Source: Gracilaria domingensis (lineage: Eukaryota; Rhodophyta; Florideophyceae; Gracilariales; Gracilariaceae). From it: 64,000 nucleotides of DNA. The translations under genes and the position numbers were made by a program. The stretch spans positions 604,237-668,236 of the forward strand of contig VCMS01000022.1 of assembly GCA_022539475.1 (NCBI GenBank), written 5' to 3'. Shown piece after piece: positions 20,885-31,003 of this stretch. Every line of letters starts with the position of its first letter. Position 1 is the first letter of the stretch. The notes beneath the pieces are model-generated. The model did no database searches, had not been told where the DNA came from, and was given only the letters and a program-made list of their open reading frames with translations.

Positions 20885-21718
20885 TTTGCTGAGTACCACA
20901 GCCCGGAATGACACGCTGAGAATTGAGAATGCAAATAAGCAGCTTGCGCGAACGAATTAATCCCACCCTCGTCCCACAGCGTCGTTCTTGAGAGCTCTTG
21001 CTTTCAACTACCTGGAGAGTGGATTTCGTCCACAGTATTTTGGCAAGTTAACAAGAGAAATGATTTGTGCCCTGGCTCTGTCCTACCAATGGTAATAAAG
21101 AAGTGTTGCCTCTTCACCTTTAGGCATACGATAAGATATCTGGTTTGCAAACAAGCAATATCATTGAGATGCAAAGACACATCAGACGACCGTGCCGTGC
21201 CGGTCGACTGCACTGCGTCTCGACAGGGTCTCGACCGGGTCGAGATGCGGTCGACATCTCGACCCTGTCGAGACGCAGTTGAGATTCAGGTATTAAAACA
21301 TATTTTGCGACGGGAGCTGTTCAAAAACGGCTCTGCTGTTCATCATCATCATATCAAAAGATATTTCAGCAAAATTTAATCCTACTTTGAGTTAATAATT
21401 GAATTACGCAAATCCAATGTCGTAGTCCAAGGCCTCCTGTCTGGGAATGGAAAGCTCAATGCACGTTCATGAGCGTGAAGTTGTCAACGAGGGCGAGCCA
21501 CCGAGTATCATACTGATGTGCCACAGACATGCTGGAACGAGGCGGGATACTGGAATACTTCAACGCATTCTTCCGGGGTAAAACAGAGCAAAACAGCATG
21601 CGATGAAACCTTTCACTCAAACCGCAATTGATATTCAACTCCCAGTGCGATGTCACAAGAAGGTAACTGCAGTTAAAGAACAGAAGCTAGTTGAAACTCA
21701 TCTTACGGTGGTATTCGG
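20885..21718. other. Intergenic, about 830 bases
   Basis: No gene seen. Holds the hairpin at 21213-21278; otherwise unremarkable. Confidence 0.4.
21213..21278. repeat. Perfect 17-bp inverted repeat with palindromic loop
   Basis: Arms CTGCGTCTCGACAGGGT (21213-21229) and its exact complement (21262-21278). The 32-base loop holds CTCGACCGGGTCGAG, itself palindromic, and two GTCGAC sites. As single-stranded DNA or RNA this would fold into a branched hairpin. Confidence 0.8.
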
Positions 21719-22297
21719 GCGGGCCCGGACAAATTCCAGCTCTTGATCGCAGCGAGTCACGCTATGGCGCATTTTGTGCACGGCGTCGACCCGACGCGTT
21801 AACGAGTTACGGGTCTGATCGTGGCGATATTTGATTTGACTTCATTCTTCGCAACGTCTGGGGCTAGCACGCTTTGCTTGTCAATGCCTGCTTCGGGCAA
21901 CTTAACTCTTTGTAATGCCGAGGTCAGTCGCGTACAGAACGGTTTGCACGCAATTTAATTGAAGGAACGCTATAGATCTCTGAAAGAAAGAATGTGTATC
22001 ACTGCAGTGGCCCGTAAGAACTTCATCCCATGCAATGCTGGATGCAAAGCGGGCGCATTGGCGCATTCCCTGTTCCACTCACGACGGTTCGTGACAAGGA
22101 GCATGAAGGCGTACTTGACTGGACCATGCCGCTTGTTTGCAATTGATGTCACTCTTGTGCTACCTCCGACACTAAGCCCCGACTAGCTCAGACTTAGACC
22201 ACTCTAACCTCCGTGGGTCGACATCTTCACAGTTTCAATTGGAAGGAGTCCTCGGCTCCCAGCAACCAAGGCGTCCGGGAGCCGAACTCATGATGGC

Positions 22298-22305
22298 TAT
22301 AAAAG
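22298..22305 (+). promoter_or_regulatory. TATA box of copy C
   Basis: TATAAAAG about 150 bases upstream of the ATG at 22451; identical context to copy A. Confidence 0.6.
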
Positions 22306-22450
22306 CGCGCACACTCATCGTACTCATTGTTTGCTTCAGCCTCTACCCCAGTCAACGCGAGCAGCCGATCGATAGTTCATTGCCTCAACCGCTTCAACTC
22401 TTTTTTACCTCGCTTAACAACTCGCAGCAAGAGCCTTTGGAACAATCGTC

Positions 22451-23428
22451 ATGATGAACATCCGAATCACGTCGTGGGTTTCTCTCGTTCTTTTGGCCTG
22501 TGCGATGTGCACTTGTTCGCACGCCCAAGCTGTTGCAAGCTCTGAATGTGTCATTACTGAAGACTGGTGCCCGTGCTCACAGGCTGCTTCGTCGGGATCA
22601 TGCCTGAAGTATCAAGGCGAGAGCTTGTGTTTGCTGGGTATGTGTCGAGCGTCATATAAGTGCGACTGTCTGGGATATGAAAAGTGCAAGAGGTCAAGCT
22701 GTGCAGTGTACACCGCAATGGAAAACACAATCCCGAGCGAGCTCGTACCTTTTGGATGCCATCTGACGGCGGGGGCTGGATCATGCACGTCTTTTGACTC
22801 GTTTCTGGACACGGTGGAGGCAGCTGTGAATGCGAAGACGGACGCCCGTCATTCTAACAATGAGGCTACTGCTGAGAGTGTGAACGCTCACAGACTGGTG
22901 TCAGAGGTACAGGGGGAAGCTGCCAGCATTAATGATGAACTGAACGCAATTGAAGCATTGAGGGATCAAATGACTGTTGAGGAAGAGGAGGAAATATACG
23001 ACAACGCTAGAATTGTGCAGGATTCGGTGAAGAATTGTACGCTTAAGGCCCTAGACGTGACTATAGAAGCGGGTAAGGCGTTCGAAACGAACTTGAAAAC
23101 TGGTGAGATGGCTGGCGTTGCCGTTTCTTCGGATAAGGATTGCAAGAGGAAGAAGGACGAACTTAAGGAAGAGGAGGAGAAGGCGAAGAGCGAGAAGAAA
23201 GAGTGCTCGGCATGCCAGAAGCTTGAGGAGGACATTGAAGTATTAGAGAAACTGAGCAAGGAAGCGGCAGTGAATGCTGGGAAGGGAGCGAAGAGCTGCA
23301 AAGGCAATAAGGATTCGGCCGCTGATCTTGTGCAAGAAATCCGAGAGAAGAGAATGAACTGCGGACTTGCTCGCGGGAAGGTTCTCTCTGCAATCGCGAA
23401 ACTGAAGAAACGCCTCAATCAGGCCTAA
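22451..23428 (+). CDS. Secreted Cys-rich/coiled-coil protein, copy C
   Basis: 325 aa starting at tandem ATG codons (22451), with signal peptide (SLVLLACAMCTCSHAQA), a 12-cysteine N-terminal region (ECVITEDWCPCSQ, CDCLGYEKCKRSSC, FGCHLTAGAGSC) and a Lys/Glu-rich helical second half with CSAC. It is intact where copy A is frameshifted, which shows that copy A's break is an indel rather than an intron. The functional member of the recent A/C pair; copy B is a more distant paralogue. No known domain recognised. Confidence 0.82.
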   Translation: MMNIRITSWVSLVLLACAMCTCSHAQAVASSECVITEDWCPCSQAASSGSCLKYQGESLCLLGMCRASYKCDCLGYEKCKRSSCAVYTAMENTIPSELVPFGCHLTAGAGSCTSFDSFLDTVEAAVNAKTDARHSNNEATAESVNAHRLVSEVQGEAASINDELNAIEALRDQMTVEEEEEIYDNARIVQDSVKNCTLKALDVTIEAGKAFETNLKTGEMAGVAVSSDKDCKRKKDELKEEEEKAKSEKKECSACQKLEEDIEVLEKLSKEAAVNAGKGAKSCKGNKDSAADLVQEIREKRMNCGLARGKVLSAIAKLKKRLNQA

Positions 23429-23989
23429 GAGTGGCGAAGATCATCGTGAAGAGCACTACTGTTCTATGTGTACGAGTAGAAACAAGTGTGAAACTTCAGG
23501 TACCGTCGATCCCGAAGTGAATTGAGAACATATGCTCACATTGATCATGTTGCTCCTGCGAATTCCAAGCTTAAGTAAGGCAGGATTCCTAAATGTTGTT
23601 GACGAGCTGATTGAACGAAAGCAAACTCCAACGTTCGGCGTAGGGGCGCGGACCCTCCCCCACGAGAGCCCGTTTTTGGCTCTATTAAAAGCTAAGACCA
23701 GTACTAAACTCTCAACAAATATTTTCTCTCTCTGTTTATGGGTGTAGCCTTCTAACAGCCTAATTCCGGCGTGCTATACTGCTATAAGGTTCTTCTAATC
23801 CAGACAATGTCCGGGTCCCAGGTTCGAGGACATTTGAAATTGCTTTTGAGGATTAGAGATAAGAATCGTCCACGCTTGCTCTACTGCCTTCCAACTGACT
23901 CTCTACTCGTCAGAGAGCTTGGTTCCTTTCGCTGCTTTTTCTTCAGTTGGTATGGTATTTGGTACGGCTTATGTGAGTTTGAATAATGT
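23429..23989. other. Intergenic, 561 bases
   Basis: No gene. From about 23793 it belongs to the direct duplication shared with 27870-28912. Confidence 0.4.
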
Positions 23990-24845
23990 TCATTTCTCAG
24001 AGTGACAGGATTTGGACGAAGACGAATGATGACTGTCACCTTTTGATTTGCTCTTACTTCTTCCCGAAGTTGCTCGAGTTGCTCGAGTGCCAGAAGCTGC
24101 AGTAGTGCTCCGTTTATCTGATTTTCCTTCACTATGCGTCGGACGCACATCCATCATATCACATGACCCGTTATAGTGTGGGTTGTATGAAGCAGAAGTT
24201 GAGCACATTGGGTTGTGGCAATCTTGGAGTGCATGTCCGGAGACAGGTTTTCCGTCAATTCCATGACTCTCCCCAAGAGATATAATCGTGCACATGTTGC
24301 TTTTGAACAGCACTGTCTGGCTTGTGTTCTTGGATGCGACAAGAGAGCAAAACGGTTGTTTATTTTGCATCTACGTGTTGCGCTTTCACCCTGTGTAGCC
24401 GAAGATATACACTGTTTTGCTGAAGAGCCGATGCAGTTCCAGCAACAAAAGCACTCTTGTAGCAATGAGTAATGAATGAATGTAGTAATGGAATCTGCCA
24501 AGCTACTGAAGAGAAGATTGATTGGTATCCTTGATAACCTTGCATCTCTCGCCTCGATCCCTCATAAATATTGTTGTGCAGAGAGCTAGGTCTTCTTGTG
24601 AGAGCGTTTCTTCGAACAGCAACGCATTGCGGTAGCCTTCTAACCTTAGAAACTACCGCGTCCGATACGGAGAGAGGGATGTCCCCCGAACGTATGGGGC
24701 ACCCTCCGTTTGTGCATGACAGTCCATTCCTCGAAGAGCTTCTCATGATCATCCAGAACTCCATTGGAATCTCCGACTGGCCAATGGGGCAGAATTGCGT
24801 CCGTGAAAGCAAAAAAACTTGCACGGCGCGAGACATTATTTGGTT
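23793..24845. repeat. Direct segmental duplication, unit 1
   Basis: Starts near ATCCAGACAATGTCCGGGTC and runs past the small gene to about 24845. It aligns in the same orientation with about 27870-28912 at moderate divergence, with many substitutions and small indels. Confidence 0.75.
23990..24295 (-). CDS. Small Ser/Lys-rich protein, 101 aa, paralogue 1
   Basis: Starts at MCTIISLGESHGIDGK (ATG 24295), the position shared with paralogue 2. N-terminal part has a Cys/His pattern (ALQDCHNPMCSTSASYNPHYNGSCDMMD); the C-terminal half is Ser/Lys/Arg-rich low complexity. The frame is open upstream to an ATG at 24370, but that extension is not conserved. Both copies keep an open frame of the same length, with differences concentrated outside the CNPMC region, which supports a real gene. 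Function unknown; a small zinc-binding fold is possible. Confidence 0.55.
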   Translation of the reverse strand: MCTIISLGESHGIDGKPVSGHALQDCHNPMCSTSASYNPHYNGSCDMMDVRPTHSEGKSDKRSTTAASGTRATRATSGRSKSKSKGDSHHSSSSKSCHSEK

Positions 24846-25095
24846 CATCTCACCATCATGATGAAATCAAACTTTAGCTCTGCGCCGAGCTGACACCATC
24901 ATCTCCATGACGCTACACCGTTAGACCTCTCGCCTTTTTTCTTTTGCGCATCTGCTCACCCTGAGGGCCTTTTCGTTACCATATGCCATATGATATTCTT
25001 GGAATCTAGGGCTCCTGACTTCTGTTTTCTTGGGCGACGCGCATGTGAATACGACGCCTAATTGCGCAAGGTTTTTGCCCCAGGTGCTCTACAGA
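24296..25095. other. Intergenic, 800 bases
   Basis: Upstream flank of the small gene (part of the duplication) and of the kinase-like gene. A pyrimidine-rich tract with CCCCCAG just before 25084 could be a 3' splice site for the next gene. Nothing else supported. Confidence 0.4.
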
Positions 25096-25866
25096 ATGGA
25101 GATTCTTTGCGCATGTGACGAGGTGGATCCAACCAACTATAAGTTCATTCGGGCGAATGTCACGTATAGAGATTCTTGCAATCGGTTTTTTATAGGGAAG
25201 ACATCAGCCGTGAGGTCTGGTAAAATTAATGCGGAAAACGTTTCTTCGATGATTGTTGATCCCGTGTTGATCCCAGACGAGCACATATTTCCACTTTATG
25301 AAAATGGCATAACTATTGTGTCAGAGAGTGACACTGAAGGGCGATGGTTGAAAATACCAAACCTTGTTTATTACGATCCAAACGGGAAGACTGACAAGAT
25401 ACCTGTGACATTTTTGCAAGAGGTAAAGAATTTGGAGGAGATATCGAAATCTCCGCACCCAAACATTATGAAGTATTATGGGTGTGTTGTGAAGGATAAC
25501 CGAATAGTTGGGATTTGTTTAGAAAAGTGCGCGGAAACGTTATACAACAGGACTTGGATGAGAAGGCAAGCAGTGGACAAGGAGGCTGTGATGGGAAGCA
25601 TTCGTAGCGCAGTACAGCACTTGCATTCGTTGGGCCTCTGTCATAATGACGTTAGTCTGAGCAACATTATGTTTCGTGAGGACGATACTGTGGCGCTGAT
25701 TGATTTTGATTCCTGTCGACGAAATGGAGAGAAGATGGGACACAAGAGAGGGGCGTGGGACTGTTGTGACGTTAACGCTACAGTTTCAAGTTTCGAGAAC
25801 GATTTCTACAGCATGCGAAAAGTGAACAGATACCTTGAGACAGGTCGACTTCCCCTCTCGGAATAA
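25096..25866 (+). CDS. Atypical protein-kinase-like protein, 256 aa
   Basis: From the ATG at 25096 (MEILCACDEVDPTNYK); an upstream exon is possible because a splice-acceptor-like tract precedes it. Kinase C-lobe motifs: catalytic loop LCHNDVSLSNIMF (HND in place of HRD, with catalytic D and metal-binding N kept) and LIDFDSC in place of DFG. A helix-C-like EVKNLEEISKSPHPNIMKYYGC precedes them. There is no obvious glycine-rich loop or VAIK lysine, and the protein stops soon after the DFD region, so the C-lobe is short. Such HND/DFD kinase-like proteins occur in fungi and algae; activity is uncertain. Lies between the two units of a direct duplication. Confidence 0.65.
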   Translation: MEILCACDEVDPTNYKFIRANVTYRDSCNRFFIGKTSAVRSGKINAENVSSMIVDPVLIPDEHIFPLYENGITIVSESDTEGRWLKIPNLVYYDPNGKTDKIPVTFLQEVKNLEEISKSPHPNIMKYYGCVVKDNRIVGICLEKCAETLYNRTWMRRQAVDKEAVMGSIRSAVQHLHSLGLCHNDVSLSNIMFREDDTVALIDFDSCRRNGEKMGHKRGAWDCCDVNATVSSFENDFYSMRKVNRYLETGRLPLSE

Positions 25867-26435
25867 CGGGTTGGTTGAACTTAAGATCGGGCATCAAAGA
25901 ATGGATGTTATTCCGCTGGACTGCTGAGCCGAGCCTCGTTTGTGAGTAGTCGTCACAGTAGGCATTTCGTTTGTGATAGAGTGTCCAGTGTGCAATGGCA
26001 ACGGTCGGGGAGTATGTGATTCTTGCTTGATTGAACTGATGGCAATGTGCCGTCTCCTTCCTTGCGGAACAAAACCATCCATTTGATGCATCGTTTGGGT
26101 TAGGCTTCGAAGCCTTTCGAACTGCCTGTGGCTTACAAGTTACAACCTCTCTTTGAGCACTCACTCGGTACAGATCAAAATTCTTCCAGGAGCCCATTGA
26201 ATACCCGGTAAAGAGCAAACCAAAATCATGCCTCCTAAGAAAGCATGGCTGTGTTGTTATTAGGTTCCTTTAAGGCTCGCAGGAAAGGAATGACCCCTAC
26301 TATGTGAAGGGACAAAAAGTTGCTGAAGTTGATAAGAGATAAGTACGTTGAATCTACGTAATGTACTAAAAGTAGGTGAATTAAGTTCCGGAGTAAGTTC
26401 ATATGCAAGAGGCCGTGTGTGATTTCCCTCATTCG
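25867..26435. other. Intergenic, 569 bases
   Basis: Convergent flanks of the kinase-like gene and the phosphotransferase. No feature supported. Confidence 0.4.
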
Positions 26436-27673
26436 TCAGCAACCCTTCTTCATACATGTATCCCGTTTTGATTCCTCCCACGCTTCAAAATGCTTGGAAA
26501 CTGGAGACCCCATCTCAGTGAACATCAAAAGTCTTTCACCCTCCTCTGCCCTTGTCCACGACTCGTAGCTGTTGCAGACACTAATGAGGTTTTCGATTTC
26601 AGATACTACTTCAAATAATTCCTTTAGCCTGGATTCACTTTCGTACTCACTCCATCTCTGTGTGTAAAACCACAAATCATCAAATGTTGCTGTGTTATAC
26701 TCATTACAAACACATATGAAGTTCATTGCGTCCAACATAGGATAACTAATACATGTCGCTTCGAAATCGAAAAACGTAAAACGACCTTTCGAACTTGCCG
26801 CTACATTCGCTGGGTTGAGGTCCCCATGTGCAAGTGATAGTGGGACTTTGAACTCAGATGCTTTGCCCACAACCTCATTCGTATATCTCATGAATCTCTC
26901 AATGTACTCATCCCGACCATACGCTCTCATCTCTAACCGCTTTAAAGCATCCAGTTGTGCATCGTACCATTGTCCGTCGTTTGCAATAGTCTGCAGCTTG
27001 CTCATGATTTCCCTACCACCAAGCACAGGCACACCTTTCAATTTCAACTCGTCTATAACCTCAGCCGACGCTTCTTGTATGCAACCCCACGCATCTAAGA
27101 TTTCTTCTACAAGTTGGGGATTCTCCATAAGTGTACATTCTTCACCAGATAACACTTTTCCAAAGTCCTCCATGCACATGGAGTTTGTGTTTCGATGAAT
27201 GACAAACGGCTTGCGGAAGTATCGCGGCAGTACTGTGCTGACCGCGTAGGTGGCGCTGATTCATCGTATGGTCTGTTGGGAACCACAGTTTTCATGTAGA
27301 AGTGTTTCTCGGGCAATGTCTTTGCATGAAGTACACACGCGTTCGATCCGGTTCTCAGTTTTATGATCTGTTGCACTTGAGTTTTACTGAACTCTTCTAC
27401 CTTTCCTTTAAACCACTTTGAGGCATCATAGAACCAATTGGCCCTGGAATATGGTCGCAGGCGTGCACCGTTGGCATCTAAACCATGAACCTTGTACTGT
27501 TGTAGATAGTGCAACACTGACTCGTTGCGTGGATGAACAATTATGGAGTCTACTTGATTGGTTGGTAACCATTTATACGACTGCGGGGCATCAGGTTTGT
27601 CGCTGTATGGAACATTGAAAAGAAAGTGGATGACTGAAATCAGTTTCTTGATGTAAATGGGACTCTCAGACAT
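26436..27673 (-). pseudogene. APH/choline-kinase-like phosphotransferase with one frameshift
   Basis: Starts at the ATG at 27673 and keeps family order over two overlapping frames. N-lobe: ASKWFKGKVEEFSKTQVQQI then LRTGSNACVLHAKTLPEKHFYMKTV, the nucleotide-binding sheet with a lysine. C-lobe: LAHGDLNPANVAAS (catalytic HGDxxxxN) and FTFFDFEATCISYPMLDAMNF (metal-binding D). The frame changes near 27230-27245; a shift of one base there lets VSTVLPRYFRKPFVIHRN follow on. Apart from this the protein is full length and its active-site residues are intact, so a sequencing error or a very recent pseudogene are both possible. Substrate unknown. Confidence 0.65.
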
Positions 27674-28080
27674 GCATTCAATCAGGTTTTTATTGGAAGG
27701 ACGCAGCTGTGAATCTATACTGCGACATGTAGCTTGGGTTCTAAGACTTGGGCCTGATGCACTGCATAATCTACGTCTGCACCATTCTAAAGAGCGTAGT
27801 TCTTGGTTCCGGGAGCTATTACGCCGAATTAGCTTTCCTATCCATCCTCATTGCATTTTCTAATTGCTATTCAGTCTTCTCATCCAGACAATACCCGGGT
27901 CGCAGGTTCTCGGACATTTGCAATTGCTTCTCAAGATCAGAGATAATACTCGTCCGCACTAATACCTGCTCCACTGCCACGGCAATCAATTCTATCCTCG
28001 TCAGAGCGCTTGGTTCCTTTCCCTGCTTTTTCTTCTCCTAGTATGGTATGTGGTCTGGCTTGTGTGAGTTTGAACGATGT
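27674..28080. other. Intergenic, 407 bases
   Basis: No gene. The part from about 27870 is unit 2 of the direct duplication. Confidence 0.4.
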
Positions 28081-28912
28081 TCATTTCTTAGAGTGACTGG
28101 CTGTAGACGAAGACGAGCTGTGACCGTCGCCTTTCGATTTGCTCTTACTTCTTCCCGAGGTTGCTCGAGTTGCTGGAGTGCCAGAAATTGCTGTAGCGCT
28201 CCGTTTATCTGATTTTCCTTCACTATGCGTTGGACGCACGTCCATCATATCGCACGGTCCGCGATAGTTTGGGTTGTACAAAGAAGACTTTCGGCACATT
28301 GGGTTGAAGCAATCTTTGAGTGCATATCCGGAAACAGGTTTCCCGTCATTTCCATGAGTATCCCCGAGAGATATCCTCGTGCACATGTTGCTATTCAGCA
28401 GCTCAAAGTAATGTCTGGCTGGGGTTCTTGGACGCGGCAAGAGAGAAGGACGTTTATCTATTTCGCATCTAGCGATTTCACGCTGTGGAACCGACCGTAT
28501 ATGTCTGTCTCGCTTACGAGCCTGTGTTTTAGTTACGGAAGCAAGATGGACTCAGGTTTGTAGGTTCTGGAGTCTGCCAAGCTACTGAAGAAAAAAGATC
28601 GATTGGTAACCTTCGTGAAAACCTTACTTCTGTCGCCTCTATCCCTCATACATATTGATGGGCAGAGTGCTGGGTTCTCTCGTAAGAGCACGTTTCTTTG
28701 AACAGAAACGCACGGCGGTTTGTTGAAACTAGACTACCACGCTATGTGTGAGAGAGATTTTCTTGTGATGACATAGCCTATTTCATACCAATTGCAGTCT
28801 GTCCCACAAAGAAACATGATGTTTACCATAATCATCTGGATTTCCATCGGAATCTCTGACTGGCCGACGCGACAAAATTGCGTCCGTGATAGCGAAAAAC
28901 TGGAGTGGCGAA
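27870..28912. repeat. Direct segmental duplication, unit 2
   Basis: Same orientation as 23793-24845; begins near ATCCAGACAATACCCGGGTC and includes the second small gene and its upstream region. The gypsy element at 29087 starts about 170 bases beyond its end. Confidence 0.75.
28081..28386 (-). CDS. Small Ser/Lys-rich protein, 101 aa, paralogue 2
   Basis: ATG at 28386 (MCTRISLGDTHGNDGK), same length as paralogue 1. Conserved core KDCFNPMCRKSSLYNPNYRG and MMDVRPTHSEGKSDKRS, then a Ser-rich tail. The open frame upstream of the ATG has no ATG of its own. Unknown function. Confidence 0.55.
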   Translation of the reverse strand: MCTRISLGDTHGNDGKPVSGYALKDCFNPMCRKSSLYNPNYRGPCDMMDVRPTHSEGKSDKRSATAISGTPATRATSGRSKSKSKGDGHSSSSSTASHSKK

Positions 28913-29081
28913 CATTTTAATTCACGTTGTAACGTTCCGTCAATGAATCGAAACGGACAAATTTTGCCCCACCCCGAAGTACAGAAATTTGTAGAACTCC
29001 GTACATCCTATGTCATACGGCCTCGTCTTTTGTCAAATGTCGCAGAAGACGGTTCTTGTGATGATGAATGACTTTCATATC
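28387..29081. other. Intergenic, about 695 bases
   Basis: Upstream side of the small gene up to the gypsy insertion; no independent feature seen. Confidence 0.4.
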
Positions 29082-29254
29082 AAATGTGTGGAGGCGGATG
29101 CAGGGGAGTGTCCCGCCACCCCAGGGACACTCCCGAACAATTTTTTTCTATATCTCCGACACCTTCCACCCTTGGACTGCGCCGTCACTCCCGCCGTCTG
29201 CGCCCACCGCTGCGCGCCGTGCGCTGCGACGCGGTGGCAAGGATGATGAGGTTT

Positions 29255-29425
29255 CGCGCCGCGCGCCGCGGCGCGCCCCCGACGGAGATGAAGAAGTCGC
29301 GCGCCGCTCGCTGCGGCGCGCCTGAAGAGGAGGATAATGAGGTTGCGCGTCGCGCGCCGCTGGCTGCGGCGCGCCCGCCGCTAAGCAGGCTTTGGAAGCT
29401 CGCGCGCCGCACGTTGCGGCGCGCC
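29255..29425. repeat. GC-rich hairpin array, copy 1 of 4
   Basis: Four potential hairpins with arms GCGCGCCGC and GCGGCGCGC around short loops, spaced about 50 bases. Further copies of the array lie at about 31004-31174, 40137-40307 and 41886-42056, one in every GC block of the two LTRs. Confidence 0.75.
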
Positions 29426-29586
29426 AGCTGCAGGGTAGGAAAAGGAACGTGCGCGCAGCACCTGACGCTGGAGGACAGTGAGTGGAGCGCTCTCTTCGCG
29501 AAGCTCAGAAAGTTGTGACGCGCTCTGTCGCGCGCGTCGCAACACATACGACCAGGGGATACAAATCAATTTAATCGGTACTGGTA

Positions 29587-30780
29587 ATGCGTGGTGAAGC
29601 CCTTAATCCTTCGGTGAAATGGCCATCATTCAAATCGAGGTTCTATGGACTATGCCACGTCGTTCGAGCTAATCATCCTCGGTACATATTGGTTTCTCCA
29701 CACCGATGTATGTCGAGAAGGGGCATTCATGCGAGACGCTTAAGACCTTACCGTCCTAGACCAAGGCATATGATCCCGAGAACAGTACGATATGAAAGAA
29801 ATAATCAGCCCGAAGCGGCATGCCCGGTCGTGGTACAAGGAGGACCAAATCCAACCAGACCCCCTGCTGACTATCTGAGGATAATTGTGGCTGGATGGAG
29901 ACTTTCCGAATGGCTTTCCCCTGTCAGCACGAGTACGAACGATCTACAGAAGGTGGCATGGAACCTATTACATGTTTACCTTGGGACTTTCAAACGACAT
30001 GGACCCTACATAACCGAGGGTCTTCTTACTAAGCTGGTCTCATTGACAGGAAGGGTGAACCCTTTCATTATACCGCTTGTGGGTCAGCGGTTTGTCTTTT
30101 ACTACTATCACTTTGCGGTGGCTCGCTATGGACATCTTCCCCCGCAGAGAACTTACGGTGTGGAGGTGTCAAGCGTCCTGCAGCGGATTGAAGCTGGAGA
30201 GGCTTTCGAGATCGATCTGGCATATGACCAAGATCGCGGTGACGTACCTACTCCGCTCCAGATTGAAGAAACCACCCCAGTAACGCCGGCTCTTCCTGCA
30301 ATGCCGATAATTGTTGACTACGAAGTCTACAACCAGGACGTGAACTACTTGGAGATGGAAATCGGTGGGCGTACACTTGAGAACTGGCTCTCCCCACTAG
30401 AATGTGAGGACTGGGAGAAGCATTGTATTGTTTGGAATTGCTTTCATCTCTGCTTGAGTATTCATCTCGTATACGGTCAGTATTTTACACAGTATGCCCA
30501 TGTGATGCTTGGCAGATTGGCTAGAAGGCTCCATCCGCAGATGAACCGACTAGGCGCTGATGCAACGATCTTCTTTATATATCACTATGTCATTGGAAAG
30601 TATGGACATCTACCAGCTGCTGCGACGCACGAAGAGCAGGTGGAAGACTACATTCGTCGTATTGAAAATCATGAAGAGTTCCTCATTGACTTTGAACCAG
30701 ATCCTGAGTATCCAGAACCTCCACACCCTTTCAGGTATACTACCGAAGAGATTTCGCGGGACGGACCCTTGGAACATTGA
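29587..30780 (+). CDS. LTR-embedded ORF: Pol C-terminal region, 397 aa (5' LTR copy)
   Basis: Open frame starting at its own ATG and identical over nearly its whole length to Pol residues from about 1591 to the end. Contents: a post-integrase GPY/F-like module (KWPSFKSRFYG ... GIHARRLRPYRPRP), then two copies of a domain of about 115 residues carrying the motif YGHLP (VARYGHLPPQ and IGKYGHLPAA). It arises from a tandem duplication across the pol/LTR junction. Whether it is expressed as a separate protein is unknown; it would have an ATG and no integrase core. Confidence 0.75.
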   Translation: MRGEALNPSVKWPSFKSRFYGLCHVVRANHPRYILVSPHRCMSRRGIHARRLRPYRPRPRHMIPRTVRYERNNQPEAACPVVVQGGPNPTRPPADYLRIIVAGWRLSEWLSPVSTSTNDLQKVAWNLLHVYLGTFKRHGPYITEGLLTKLVSLTGRVNPFIIPLVGQRFVFYYYHFAVARYGHLPPQRTYGVEVSSVLQRIEAGEAFEIDLAYDQDRGDVPTPLQIEETTPVTPALPAMPIIVDYEVYNQDVNYLEMEIGGRTLENWLSPLECEDWEKHCIVWNCFHLCLSIHLVYGQYFTQYAHVMLGRLARRLHPQMNRLGADATIFFIYHYVIGKYGHLPAAATHEEQVEDYIRRIENHEEFLIDFEPDPEYPEPPHPFRYTTEEISRDGPLEH

Positions 30781-31003
30781 TCAAAACCGTAAGTTCATGG
30801 TCGCCCAGGCGTAGCGACCGCTGAGTTGGGGAGTGTGTGGAGGCGGATGCAGGGGAGTGTCCCGCCACCCCAGGGACACTCCCGAACAATTTTTTTCTAT
30901 ATCTCCGACACCTTCCACCCCTGGACTGCGCCGTCACTCCCGCCGTCTGCGCCCACCGCTGCGCGCCGTGCGCTGCGACGCGGCGGCAAGGATGATGAGG
31001 TTT

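Larger units (their letters stand above)
21719..23428 (+). repeat. Inverted segmental duplication, right copy
   Basis: Near-identical inverted copy of 203-1930, covering about 730 bases of upstream DNA and the whole of gene copy C. The 20 kb between the copies holds ERMP1, both DNA transposons, CDK8 and the YchJ gene. Confidence 0.85.

Noticed and set aside
29084-29518. Arg-rich 144-codon and overlapping 120-codon frames in each GC block of the G1 LTRs
   Set aside because: Open in several frames at once because of the GC-rich hairpin repeats; the peptide is a translation of the repeat, so I treat it as structure rather than coding.
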